Assembly: GCF_014203795.1 (NCBI RefSeq)
Contig: NZ_JACHJU010000002.1
Coordinates: 124,001-188,000 of the forward strand
Length of the DNA stretch: 64,000 bases
DNA from: Streptosporangium album
Lineage (GTDB): Bacteria; Actinomycetota; Actinomycetes; Streptosporangiales; Streptosporangiaceae
Direction: 5' to 3'
Shown here: in pieces, positions 24,793 to 33,576 of the stretch
How positions within the stretch are numbered: the stretch's first letter is position 1
Layout of the letters: every line of letters begins with the position of its first letter
The notes under the pieces: generated by a model
The model's input: the letters and a program-made list of their open reading frames with translations, nothing else
Told to the model about the DNA's origin: nothing
The model's database searches: none
Made by a program: the position numbers and the translations under genes

Positions 24793-26247
24793 TCAGAGGC
24801 TCAGGAGTTCGGCGGCGGCCTGGGCATTGGCGCGGGCCGCGCCGTACGTGGCCAGATAGGTCGCCCCCTCGGGGCGCCAGACCGGCAGTCCCATCTCCAC
24901 GACCGTGGTGTCCGGACGGGTGGCCAGCAGCGCGGACACCACCGTCTGGCTGGTCTCGTAGCGGTGGGCGTCCTTGACCACGACGACCAGGGAACGGCCG
25001 ACGGCACGTTCCAGAATGGCCGGCACGTCCGCGGCCTCCGGTTTGACCCGGACGACCTCCACCTGTGGCATCAGGAGCGCGAATCCCCACGGCACGTCGC
25101 CGACCGCGATGGTCGGTGGGGTGTCCACCTCGACTACCAGCGGGTTGACCAGCGGGGATGCGGAACCGGTGAGGGTGACCGCGCGGCGGGCCGCGGTCAG
25201 TCCGATCACGCTCTCCTCGGCCCGGCCCGTCTGGGGCGTGCCGGACCAGGCACGGAGGCGGGCCACGCGCTCGGCCGCGGCCTCCAGCCTGGCAGCGGGC
25301 AGCCGCCCGTCTCCCACCGCGGCGACGATCTCGTCGATGATCCGGCGGACATCGTCCTCGACCGGTAGCGGGCCCAGGCAGAGGAGATCGGCCCCGGCGG
25401 CGAGCGAGAGCACCGCGCCGCCGGCCAGGCCGACGCTCTCGGTGATGGCGCGCATGTCGAGGGCGTCGGTGACGACCACGCCGTCGTAACCCATCTCGCC
25501 GCGCAGCAGACCGGTCAGTGCGGCCGCCGACAGCGTGGCGGGGACCGTACCGGTCAGCGCGGGGACGCGGACGTGCGCGGTCATGATCGACTTGGTCCCG
25601 GCGCCGATCGCGGCGCGGAAGGGTGCCAGCTCGCGTTCGCGCAGCAGCTCGATGGAGGCGTCGACGAGCGGGATCTCCAGGTGGGAGTCCTGCCGGGTGG
25701 CGCCGTGACCGGGGAAGTGCTTGACGCAGGCGGCCACGTAGGCCGACTGCAGGCCGTGGACGGCCGCGACGGTGTGCCTGGCGACCAGTGCGGTGTCCGG
25801 CCCGAACGAGCGGGTTCCGATCACCGGATTGTCGTCGGCGGTGTTCACGTCGGCGGACGGGGCCATGTCCAGGTTGACGCCGCACCGGGCCAGATCGTCG
25901 CCGATGGACCGGTAGACGCGCCGGGTCAGCTCGACGTCGTCGACCGCACCCAGGGCGGCGTTGCCGGGGTAGGGGCTCCCCACGTGGTAGTCGAGCCGGG
26001 TGACGTCGCCGCCCTCCTCGTCCAGCGAGATGACCGGGTCGCCGGCCTCACGCAGGCGGCCGGTGAGCGCGGAGAGCTGTGCGGAGTCGGCGACGTTGAA
26101 GCCGAAGAGGGTGACCCCGCCCAGGCCGCCCGCAAGCTCCCGCAGCACCCATTCGGGAGCGGTGGTGCCCTGGAAGGCGACGAGCAACGTGCCGGCTGCG
26201 AGACGGCGCAGCCCCTGGTCGCTGGGGTCCGCGATGTACTCAGACAT
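24793..26247 (-). CDS. GH3 beta-N-acetylhexosaminidase, NagZ-like
   Basis: 484 residues. The GH3 NagZ signature KHFPGHGATRQDSH (about 185) supplies the His/Asp catalytic pair, and VVVTDALDMRAI holds the nucleophile Asp. A C-terminal GH3 extension of about 130 residues makes it longer than E. coli NagZ and like the two-domain enzymes of Gram-positives. No signal peptide, so cytosolic: it would cleave GlcNAc from imported chitobiose or muropeptides. Last gene in the direction of the ABC importer operon. Confidence 0.88.
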   Translation of the reverse strand: MSEYIADPSDQGLRRLAAGTLLVAFQGTTAPEWVLRELAGGLGGVTLFGFNVADSAQLSALTGRLREAGDPVISLDEEGGDVTRLDYHVGSPYPGNAALGAVDDVELTRRVYRSIGDDLARCGVNLDMAPSADVNTADDNPVIGTRSFGPDTALVARHTVAAVHGLQSAYVAACVKHFPGHGATRQDSHLEIPLVDASIELLRERELAPFRAAIGAGTKSIMTAHVRVPALTGTVPATLSAAALTGLLRGEMGYDGVVVTDALDMRAITESVGLAGGAVLSLAAGADLLCLGPLPVEDDVRRIIDEIVAAVGDGRLPAARLEAAAERVARLRAWSGTPQTGRAEESVIGLTAARRAVTLTGSASPLVNPLVVEVDTPPTIAVGDVPWGFALLMPQVEVVRVKPEAADVPAILERAVGRSLVVVVKDAHRYETSQTVVSALLATRPDTTVVEMGLPVWRPEGATYLATYGAARANAQAAAELLSL

Positions 26248-26298
26248 GGCGCTACGTGATTCCTTACCTGAGATGGCGGGCTTCGAACGTGGACAGGG

Positions 26299-26338
26299 CT
26301 GGTACGGCTCGCGCCTTGTGGGTGCCGAGCCGTACCAG
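26299..26338 (-). terminator. Hairpin between importer genes and nagZ
   Basis: CTGGTACGGCTCG (26299-26311) pairs with CGAGCCGTACCAG (26326-26338), 13 bp with a 14-nt loop, in the 107-bp gap. It may end most importer transcripts, or stabilise their 3' end while letting nagZ be expressed at a lower level. Confidence 0.55.
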
Positions 26339-26354
26339 GGCTGGGGGAAGGGGA

Positions 26355-27206
26355 TCAGCCCTTGACGGCGCCGGCGACGAGGCCGGTGACCATCCGCCGC
26401 TGCACCAGGAGGAAGAAGATGACCACGGGGATCGTCATCATCGTGGAGCAGGCCATGATGGCGCCCCAGTCCGTGCCTCGCTGCCCGAAGAAGAACTGCA
26501 TCGCGACCGGCATCGTGTAGCCCGAGGAGTCGGACATCAGGATGAGTGCGAAGATCAGCTCGTTCCAGGCGGTGATGAACGAGAAGATGCTCGTCGCCAC
26601 CAGGCCGGGTGCCACCAGCGGGAACAGGACCTTCCAGAAGGTCACGAACCGGCTGGCGCCGTCGATCCAGGCGGCCTCCTCCAGGGACTTGGGCACCGCG
26701 GCGACGAACGTGCGCAGCATCCAGATGCCGAAGGGGAGGGTCAGGCCGACGTTGATGACGATCAGGCCCAGCAGCTGGTCGTAGAGACCGAGCCGCTTGA
26801 CGTTGAGGAAGAGCGGGATGAGCAGAGCCTCGGACGGGATCATCTGGACGATGAGCAACAGGACCAGGAAGCTGTTGCGGCCCTTGAACGTGAAGCGGGC
26901 GATGGCGGTGGCCGCCAGCAGCGCGAAGACGGCGCCGATGAGTACGGTGCCCAGGGCGACGATCGCGCTGTTGCGCATGTAGAGCCAGATGGAGTTGCCC
27001 GCCACGCCCTCGCTGAGCACCCGGTCCAGGTGCTCGAAGGTGAAATGCGTGGGGAACGGGATGAAGTCCGTGGTGAAGATCTGGTCGTTGCTCTTGAAGG
27101 CGGTCGAGACCATCCAGTAGACGGGGAACACCGCGAAGACGAAGACCAGGACGCCGGCCGTGTTGAGCGCGGCCTTCCTGAGGCGCTTGCGCGCGATCGG
27201 AGTCAT
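26355..27206 (-). CDS. ABC sugar permease, MalG/NgcG-like
   Basis: 283 residues, six membrane helices. The EAA loop EEAAWIDGASRFVTFWKVLFPLVAPG contacts the ATPase. The ATG at 27206 overlaps the stop of the upstream permease by 4 bp, so they are coupled. No ATPase gene is present in the cluster; in actinobacteria such importers commonly share MsiK. Confidence 0.92.
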   Translation of the reverse strand: MTPIARKRLRKAALNTAGVLVFVFAVFPVYWMVSTAFKSNDQIFTTDFIPFPTHFTFEHLDRVLSEGVAGNSIWLYMRNSAIVALGTVLIGAVFALLAATAIARFTFKGRNSFLVLLLIVQMIPSEALLIPLFLNVKRLGLYDQLLGLIVINVGLTLPFGIWMLRTFVAAVPKSLEEAAWIDGASRFVTFWKVLFPLVAPGLVATSIFSFITAWNELIFALILMSDSSGYTMPVAMQFFFGQRGTDWGAIMACSTMMTIPVVIFFLLVQRRMVTGLVAGAVKG

Positions 27207-28219
27207 CGGATCTCCTCCGTCTTCACGATCTGCCGGACGTAGAAGGCGGTGACGACGAGCAGGAGCAGCGTCAGGATCACCGCGATCGCCGCCCCGGTGC
27301 CCATCTTCGGCGGGCTGCGGAAGGCCTCGGCGAAGGAGAACATGGAGAGGTTGAACGCCTCGCGGTTGGTCGGCCCGTTCATCAGCACGTAGAGCTGGCT
27401 GAAGACCTTGAAGTTCCAGATGATGGACAGGATCGTCAGCACCGAGAAGACCGGCTTGAGCAGCGGGAAAGTGATCTTCCTGAAGATCCGCCAGGGGGTG
27501 GCCCCGTCCACTCTGGCCGCCTCGTAGAGCTCCGTGGGGATGCCCTTGAGACCGGCCAGCACCGACACCGCGATGAACGGGAACGACGCCCAGACCACGC
27601 AGATGATCAGCACCAGGTAGATGGTGATCGCGTCGTTCAGCCAGGGCTCGCCGGTCCAGTCGGCCCGCCCGAACAGCAGGTTGGACAGCCAGTCGGGGAG
27701 CAGGTTGAGCACCCAGTTGATCATCCCGGCGTCGGCGTCGAAGAGCCACCGCCAGATGACGCCCTGGGCGACCGGCGGCACGGCCCAGGCGGACATGATG
27801 CCGATGACCACGAACGTGGACATCTTCTTGCCCAGCTTGTTGAGCAGCGTGCCGACCGCGGTCCCGAGGACCAGTGTCAGGGTCACCGTGATGACGGCGA
27901 ACACCACGGTGTTGCGGAGGGATGACCAGAAGACCTCGTTGTCGAGGATCTTGGTGTAGTTGTCCCAGCCCACCCAGGTCGCCGGCTTCTTGCCGTTGAT
28001 CTGGGGGATGCCGACCTTCTGGAAGGAGATGACGATCATCTGGAACAGCGGGTAGAGCAGCAGTCCGGCGATCACCAGCAGGCCGGGTACGAGCAGGACG
28101 TACGGGATGGCCTTGGGCGGGAGCCCGCTGGCCTTGGCGGGTCGTTGCTGACTGTGGCGGCGCCGCCCCGGGGCGGAGGGGTTGCCTCCGCCCCGGGCGA
28201 TCGTAGACGTGTTCGTCAT
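27203..28219 (-). CDS. ABC sugar permease, MalF/NgcF-like
   Basis: 338 residues: a basic N-terminal tail, then six membrane helices and the EAA loop YEAARVDGATPWRIFRKITFPLLKP. It pairs with the downstream permease to form the channel. It starts 4 bp after the lipoprotein gene stop. NgcEFG of Streptomyces, a GlcNAc/chitobiose importer next to a ROK gene, is the closest known arrangement; the substrate is inferred from that. Confidence 0.92.
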   Translation of the reverse strand: MTNTSTIARGGGNPSAPGRRRHSQQRPAKASGLPPKAIPYVLLVPGLLVIAGLLLYPLFQMIVISFQKVGIPQINGKKPATWVGWDNYTKILDNEVFWSSLRNTVVFAVITVTLTLVLGTAVGTLLNKLGKKMSTFVVIGIMSAWAVPPVAQGVIWRWLFDADAGMINWVLNLLPDWLSNLLFGRADWTGEPWLNDAITIYLVLIICVVWASFPFIAVSVLAGLKGIPTELYEAARVDGATPWRIFRKITFPLLKPVFSVLTILSIIWNFKVFSQLYVLMNGPTNREAFNLSMFSFAEAFRSPPKMGTGAAIAVILTLLLLVVTAFYVRQIVKTEEIR

Positions 28220-28223
28220 GTGT

Positions 28224-29555
28224 CTACTGGTTCAGGATCTCTTCGATTTCCCCGTTGGCCTTGGTGAGAGCCTCGTCAGGGGTGGCCTTGCCCTCGATGA
28301 CGGACCGCGCGGCGTTCTGCAGCACGGCCTTGGTCTCGTTGGCCTCGGTCCAGTTGGAGTCGGCGGGGAAGGCCTTGGCCTTGGCGAAAGCCGCCGCGAA
28401 CGGAGCCTGCGCCGGGTCCGAGCTCAGCTTCGCCAGCGCCTCGGGGTAGATCGGCAGCAGACCGCCCTCGGTGGCGTAGCGGCCGGCCCACTCCTTGTTG
28501 GTGGCCAGCTTCAGATACTCGGACGCGAGTTCCTTGTTCTTGGCACCGTCCCAGACGGCGATGTCGTTGCCGCCGAAGAAGGACGGGGCCTCGCCGCCGG
28601 ACTTGGCGGGGAGCGGGAAGAAGGCCAGCTTGTCGGCCTTCAGCTTGCCCTTGCTGTCCACCTCGATGCCGGGCAGGTCCCAGCCGGCGGTCAGGTACAT
28701 GCCGACCTTGTTGTTGGCGAACCGCTTGCGGATGTCCACCGTGTTCTGGGTGAGACGCGACTTACCGGACAGACCATCGGTGACCAGGCTGGTGTAGGTG
28801 GCGAAACCGGCCTTGAACTTGGGGTCGGTCACCTTGCCGACCCACTTGTCGCCCTCCTTGACGGCGTACTCGCCGCCCTCGGACCAGGCGAGCGCGCCGA
28901 GCAGGTGGTTGGCGTCGGAGCCGCCGTTGAAGGCGAAGCCGTCGACGTCCTTGCCCTTCTTGGCCTGGATCTTCTTGGCCGCCGCGACCAGCTCGTCCCA
29001 CGTCTTCGGAACCTCGATGCCGAGGTCGGCGAACCAGTCCTTGCGGTAGAGGACCGCGCGGGAACCGGCACCCCAGGGCAGGGCGTAGACCTCGTTGTCG
29101 ATGGTCTCCAGGCCGAGCAGGTTCTTCGGGATCTCGGCCTGGTCGCCGGCCTGCATCAGGGCGGTGACCGGAGAGAGCGCCTCCTGGCTCTGCCAGAGCG
29201 GCACCTGGTCGTTGCCGATCTCGGTGACGTCCGGGCCGGCGCCGCCCGCGGCGGCGGCGGTGAACTTGTCGTTCACCTGAGGCCAGGGGATCCACTCAAG
29301 CTTGATCGTGGCGCCCGACTCCTTTTCGAAGGCCGCGTTCAGGTCGTCCATGTACTTCTGGGCGGCCGGGTTGCTGTCGCCGAGACGCCACACGGTCAGC
29401 GTCTGACCGGCGTACTTCGGGCCGCCGGCGGCGGCGGTGGAGGCGCCGGCCTGGGGCTCGGACGTGGCGGGCTCGCTGGTGGAACCACAGGCGGCGAGGC
29501 CCAGGGCCAGGGCGGCGGTGGTAGCAGTCGTAACCGCGAACTTCGTGATTTTCAC
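28224..29555 (-). CDS. ABC sugar-binding lipoprotein, NgcE-like
   Basis: 443 residues. A lipoprotein signal peptide with lipobox LAAC (Cys23) is followed by a typical extracellular solute-binding family 1 protein: VWRLGDSNPAAQKYMDDLNAAFEKESG, YALPWGAGSRAVLYRKDWFADLGIE, KTWDELVAAAKKI. Tethered outside the membrane, it captures the sugar for the two permeases. First gene of the operon, divergent from ROK copy 2 across about 220 bp. Confidence 0.92.
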   Translation of the reverse strand: MKITKFAVTTATTAALALGLAACGSTSEPATSEPQAGASTAAAGGPKYAGQTLTVWRLGDSNPAAQKYMDDLNAAFEKESGATIKLEWIPWPQVNDKFTAAAAGGAGPDVTEIGNDQVPLWQSQEALSPVTALMQAGDQAEIPKNLLGLETIDNEVYALPWGAGSRAVLYRKDWFADLGIEVPKTWDELVAAAKKIQAKKGKDVDGFAFNGGSDANHLLGALAWSEGGEYAVKEGDKWVGKVTDPKFKAGFATYTSLVTDGLSGKSRLTQNTVDIRKRFANNKVGMYLTAGWDLPGIEVDSKGKLKADKLAFFPLPAKSGGEAPSFFGGNDIAVWDGAKNKELASEYLKLATNKEWAGRYATEGGLLPIYPEALAKLSSDPAQAPFAAAFAKAKAFPADSNWTEANETKAVLQNAARSVIEGKATPDEALTKANGEIEEILNQ

Positions 29556-29710
29556 TTCGGGGTTCTCCCTTCCCGGCTTCGCGTCGGGGTCGCACTTCGG
29601 GTGCCGGCGCGGTCCCCGTGCCTCGCCGCACCTGGTCGAAGGCGCCTCCTCACGGTCGGCGCTCTGACATCCCGCAGCTTGGCTGTGACACTTGCCTGCG
29701 GGCTGACTAC

Positions 29711-29752
29711 GGCTAAACTAACAATAAACTTTCTTAAAAGAAACGATCGTTA
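29711..29752. promoter_or_regulatory. ROK operator, copy 2
   Basis: GGCTAAACTAACAATAAACT then TTCTTAAAAGAAACGATCG matches copy 1 at 23002. Here TTTCTT-AA-AAGAAA gives perfect 6-bp arms. The site lies between the divergent binding-protein and ROK genes and so can control both. Confidence 0.7.
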
Positions 29753-29778
29753 GCGGATCGTGACGGGGGGAGTCGACC

Positions 29779-30948
29779 TTGCCCAGACGTCCGGGAACGC
29801 CTCAGCTGCTGCGCCGGCTCAATGACCGCGCGGCACTGGAACTCCTGCTGTCCAGTGGCCCGCTCACGCGTGCTGAGCTGGGAGAATATACCGGATTATC
29901 CAAGGTGACCGCAGGTCAGCTGCTCGCCAGGCTGGAGGAGCGCGACCTCGTCACGGTGGTCGGTGAGCAGTCCGGTGGGCGTGGTCCCAACGCCGCGCTT
30001 TACGGTGTCGTGCCGTCGTGCGCGTACGTGGTGGGGCTTGACGTGCTGCCGGACCGGATCAGCGCCGGGGTGGCCGACATCACCGGCGAGATCCTCGCCG
30101 AGGTGGCGGTGGACCCCAACGGCCACGACGACCCGGTACAGCTCGTGCACAGCGCCGTCGAGAAGGCGTGTGCCTCGGGGGGCATTCCCATGGCCGGCCT
30201 GCGAGCCTTCGTGATCGGCACCCGGGGTGTGGTCGACCCCCGCACCGGCGACGTCCGGTTCTCCTTCGACCTGCCCTCCTGGCACGAGGGGGTGCTCGCC
30301 GGGCTCCGCCGTGGCCTCGACGTCCCCGTGACGATCGAGAACGACGTGAACCTGGCCGCACTGGCCGAGCGCTCGCACGGCGCGGCGCTGGACATGGATG
30401 ACTTCGTGCTGGTGTGGGCGGGAATCGGCCAAGGGCTCGGGGTCATGCTCGGCGGGCGCATCCACCGCGGTTTCACCGGGGGCGCCGGTGAGATCGGCTG
30501 GCTCCCCGTCCCCGGGGAACCGCTCCCCACCGACGTGAGCGAGCCGCAGTCCGGCTCGTTCCAACGGCTGGTCGGGGGCGACGCCGTGATCGGTCTGGCG
30601 GATGCGCACGGGGTCGTCGGCCGCCCCGGCGGCTCCGTCGGTGACTACGTCCGTACGGCCGTCGCCGAGGGGGCGGAGGGATTCCTCGACGAGCTGGCCG
30701 GGAGGCTGGCGGTCGGCGCGGCGGCGGTGGCCGTGGTCCTGGACCCGGCGCTGATCGTGCTCGGCGGTGACGTCGGACGGGCCGGTGGGACCGCGCTCGC
30801 GGCCAGGGTCGAGGAGGCCGTGGCCCGGGTCTGCCCCAGCCGGCCGAGGGTCGTGGTGACCGAGGTTCAGGGCAATCCGGTGCTGCGCGGGGCTCTGGAT
30901 TCGGCGCTTCATCAGGCCCGGGAGCAGGTGTTCTCCGAGACGGTGTGA
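29779..30948 (+). CDS. ROK-family regulator, copy 2
   Basis: 389 residues from a TTG start at 29779 with GGGGGGAG upstream. Same plan as copy 1: wHTH (LLLSSGPLTRAELGEYTGLSKVTAGQLLARLE), then VGLDVLPDRI, GTRGVVDP, IENDVNLAALAERSHGAA, GQGLGVMLGGRIHRG. It also lacks the ROK CxCGxxGC zinc motif. Most of each protein aligns without gaps. Divergent from the importer operon and likely its repressor. Overlaps the dipeptidase gene as GTGA. Confidence 0.88.
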   Translation: MPRRPGTPQLLRRLNDRAALELLLSSGPLTRAELGEYTGLSKVTAGQLLARLEERDLVTVVGEQSGGRGPNAALYGVVPSCAYVVGLDVLPDRISAGVADITGEILAEVAVDPNGHDDPVQLVHSAVEKACASGGIPMAGLRAFVIGTRGVVDPRTGDVRFSFDLPSWHEGVLAGLRRGLDVPVTIENDVNLAALAERSHGAALDMDDFVLVWAGIGQGLGVMLGGRIHRGFTGGAGEIGWLPVPGEPLPTDVSEPQSGSFQRLVGGDAVIGLADAHGVVGRPGGSVGDYVRTAVAEGAEGFLDELAGRLAVGAAAVAVVLDPALIVLGGDVGRAGGTALAARVEEAVARVCPSRPRVVVTEVQGNPVLRGALDSALHQAREQVFSETV

Positions 30949-31604
30949 GAATTGCCGCTATGCGCGACATCGTTTTGATCTCTGATCCCCGGGTCACCGC
31001 GATCTCCGTCGAGGAGTCCGGGGAGCGGCTGGCGGACGTCCGGGGGCGGTTGCGGGTGGACAGGCGGATGGCCGATCCCGAAGGGGCGTTCGCCCATCTC
31101 CGGGAGGGGCTGCTGGTCCGGCTGGAGGGCGCGCAGGCGCACCTTCCGTCCGGATACCGGCTACTGGTCGTGGAGGGTTACCGGCCGTTGGCGATGCAGC
31201 AGCGGATCTTTGAGGAGTACTCGGCGGAGTTGCGGGTGACATTTCCGAAAATGTCGCCCGAGGAGATCTATGTGGCGGCCAGCCGCTACGTCTCGCCCAT
31301 CGAGGTCGCCCCGCACACCGCGGGCGCGGCGGTGGACCTGACCCTGTGCACAGAGGACGGGGACGAACTCGACATGGGCAGCCCGCTCAACGCCACCCCC
31401 GAGCAGAGCGGCGGCGCGTGTTACACCGACGCCCGCGGCCTGTCGTCCGAGGCCCGTCACCACCGCGACCTCCTCGGGGGCGCGCTCGGCTCCGCCGGCC
31501 TGGTCAACTACCCCACCGAGTGGTGGCACTGGTCCTACGGCGACCGCTACTGGGCCATGGCCACCGGGGCCGTCTCCGCCGTCTACGGCCCCACCTCGGT
31601 CTGA
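30945..31604 (+). CDS. D-Ala-D-Ala dipeptidase, VanX/DdpX-like (M15D)
   Basis: About 219 residues. Zinc and catalytic motifs of the family are visible: VAPHTAGAAVDLTL (HxxGxAxD) and PTEWWHWSYGDRYW (EWWH). It hydrolyses D-Ala-D-Ala, either for wall recycling as in DdpX or for glycopeptide resistance as in VanX; no vanHA is present, so recycling is favoured. GTG 30945 overlaps the ROK stop; ATG 30960 is an alternative start. Confidence 0.87.
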   Translation: MRIAAMRDIVLISDPRVTAISVEESGERLADVRGRLRVDRRMADPEGAFAHLREGLLVRLEGAQAHLPSGYRLLVVEGYRPLAMQQRIFEEYSAELRVTFPKMSPEEIYVAASRYVSPIEVAPHTAGAAVDLTLCTEDGDELDMGSPLNATPEQSGGACYTDARGLSSEARHHRDLLGGALGSAGLVNYPTEWWHWSYGDRYWAMATGAVSAVYGPTSV

Positions 31605-31649
31605 ACCGCGCGGCGGCCGGGGTCGAGGAGGGGAAGAGACTAGAGGTCG

Positions 31650-32029
31650 GGGACGGGGACACGCCAGGCCAGGGGGCGGTGGACACCGGCGCCGACCAGG
31701 AGGCCGGCACGGTCGGCCTCGTGCTCGGCACCGGCGAGGGCCGGAGCGTCGGCCTGATGTACGTGCTGTTCGCGGTCGCCATCGCCGTCACCGCGCTGGT
31801 CGGGATGCGCACCCGGACGCTGTCACGGTTCGACGTGGACGTACCGGACGCGCTCCCGGACGACCTGGTCGGATTCCAGGCTCTGCGGCAGCGCCACGGA
31901 CCGGTCACGGAACCCGTCACCGAGCCCGTCACCGAGCCCGTCACCGAGCCCGTCACCGAGCCCGTCACCGAGCCCGTCACCGAGCCCGTCACCGAGCCCG
32001 TCACGGAACCGGTCGCCGTACGGAGCTGA
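31650..32029 (+). pseudogene. C-terminal relic of an MFS exporter with VTEP repeats
   Basis: The readable piece GTVGLVLGTGEGRSVGLMYV then LFAVAIAVTALVGMRTRTL and DVPDALPDDLVGFQALRQR resembles the last membrane helix and tail of MFS exporters. Upstream helices are missing, and the start of the open frame overlaps the dipeptidase gene. It ends in nine VTEP repeats. Confidence 0.55.
31904..32011. repeat. Nine tandem 12-bp units
   Basis: GTCACCGAGCCC is repeated nine times. The inner seven units are identical; the first and last share the variant GTCACGGAACC. In the plus frame this encodes VTEP repeats. Such perfect units suggest recent slippage. Confidence 0.9.
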
Positions 32030-32264
32030 GCCGTCCCCGGGACATGCGGTGACGGGCGGGCGGCGAACGCTGGCGAGGCGGTCCTGTTCTCGGAAGTCCG
32101 ATGACCTGCGCAGATCGGCTCACCTTGGGGCTGGGCCACGTTCGGGAGGAGGGCGCCGAGTTGCCAATAATCGATCTTGTCTGCTAGGCCCCGTCCTTCT
32201 AAGATCACAAGTCCCTGCAAACCCATACCTGGTGCCCAAACGAGCGGCGAACGAAGGGCTTACT

Positions 32265-33563
32265 GTGGCGAAGCGGTGGATGGTGGTCGCGTTGGCTTCC
32301 GTCGTGGGACTGGGGGCGGCATCGATCCCAGCTGCCCCAGCGATATCGGTCGCAGGCAAGGCCGCCGCGACAACGGCGGCGGCACCCCTCAAGCCGCTGG
32401 CCCTCGCCGGTCTCGATTTGCGTGCGGGGACTGATCCGTACACTGTTCCACTCGCTGCGGAGTTCGAGCAGGTGGGCATCGGCGGAGTGCTCAGCGGAGC
32501 GGACCGCACGGCGTTGCCGGGAAGCGAGGACGCCGACTGCGCACGGCGGGCGGCGTATCTACCGACACTGCCGGTCAGCTCCTGGTTCTGCTGGGACGCC
32601 CAGGCGCAGGGCGACAAACAAGACGTCCCACACTCACCATGGGTGCCGCAGGGCCTGGCCACCTCGGGCGAGGCCCAGCTCGACGGCACGCCCATCGGCA
32701 GCGATCACAGGGCACTGATCACCAGCTGGACCTGGCAGAACTCTCCCGATCCCAACGCGCCGGACTACCGCACCAACTCGGTGATCTTTTCGGTGGTGGA
32801 CCTGGACGAGCGCCGTTACCGCAAGGTGCTACCCGTGTGGGTGGACGCGAGCGGGAAGTTGAGACGCGTGTATGGGCACGGCGGCGGCCTGGCCTGGTAT
32901 GGGCCTTACCTCTTCATGACGTCCAGCTCCAATTGGAACGGCTATTCAGGACCCGACTCGACCAAGCACACCATCCGAGTGTTCGACACCCGCAAGATTT
33001 ACCGGAAGAAGGACGGCGGAGGCGGTGACTACCGCTATGTGATGCCGGAAGTGCGACACTACATAGTCCCCATTCTCCTCGACTACATGTCTCTGGACCG
33101 CAACAGCGCGGGGGGCGCGAGCCTGGTGGTGGGCACGTACAAGCGCTCCGACGGTTCTTCTTCCTCCCTGGCCGGCACCAAGCTGATCCGCTATCGCTTC
33201 CAGCCTGGCCAGGCCGGCGATTACCGGCTCATCGCGACACCTGTGCAGGCGTGGGTGTCCACCGTTCCGGCGAGCCCGGCGGACGCTATCAGCGACGTGC
33301 AAGGGGTGCAGGCCAATGGCGACCGCCTCTACCTCAACATGTCAGCCGGTTCGCACCCCGGCCCGAACCCCCGGCGGCGCGTCACGACGGTCGAGGTCAA
33401 TGGCGAAGTCTCATCGTGGACGATCAACTCCCAAACGAGTTGGGCCTACCGGCCGGAGGATCTGTCGCTGTGGTATGCCACCGGTGAGCTGTGGGGACTT
33501 ACCGAAGGCGAGGAGGAGCGGGTCGTCTTCTCGGTCAAAACGACTGACCTGAACCCCGCATAG
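32265..33563 (+). CDS. Secreted hypothetical protein, possible beta-propeller
   Basis: 432 residues from GTG 32265 (GAAGGG about seven bases upstream). A signal peptide (VAKRWMVVALASVVGLGAAS..PAAPAISVA) marks it as secreted. The body has repeated blade-like strands, for example GGGLAWYGPYLFMTSSS, IRVFDTRKIY, VQGVQANGDRLYLN, LSLWYATGELWGL. Two cysteines (CARR, WFCWD) may pair. I do not recognise the family; the propeller fold is inferred from strand rhythm only. Confidence 0.7.
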   Translation: MAKRWMVVALASVVGLGAASIPAAPAISVAGKAAATTAAAPLKPLALAGLDLRAGTDPYTVPLAAEFEQVGIGGVLSGADRTALPGSEDADCARRAAYLPTLPVSSWFCWDAQAQGDKQDVPHSPWVPQGLATSGEAQLDGTPIGSDHRALITSWTWQNSPDPNAPDYRTNSVIFSVVDLDERRYRKVLPVWVDASGKLRRVYGHGGGLAWYGPYLFMTSSSNWNGYSGPDSTKHTIRVFDTRKIYRKKDGGGGDYRYVMPEVRHYIVPILLDYMSLDRNSAGGASLVVGTYKRSDGSSSSLAGTKLIRYRFQPGQAGDYRLIATPVQAWVSTVPASPADAISDVQGVQANGDRLYLNMSAGSHPGPNPRRRVTTVEVNGEVSSWTINSQTSWAYRPEDLSLWYATGELWGLTEGEEERVVFSVKTTDLNPA

Positions 33564-33576
33564 GAATCGCAGGCGC

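Noticed and set aside
30945..31604. Vancomycin-resistance vanX cassette
   Set aside because: vanH, vanA and vanRS are absent; the dipeptidase is coupled to a ROK regulator instead.
31904..32011. CRISPR array
   Set aside because: The 12-bp units are contiguous without spacers, and no cas gene is present.
31504..32226. Minus-strand frame with TGSV repeats
   Set aside because: It is the complement of the VTEP repeat; the plus frame shows recognisable exporter sequence.
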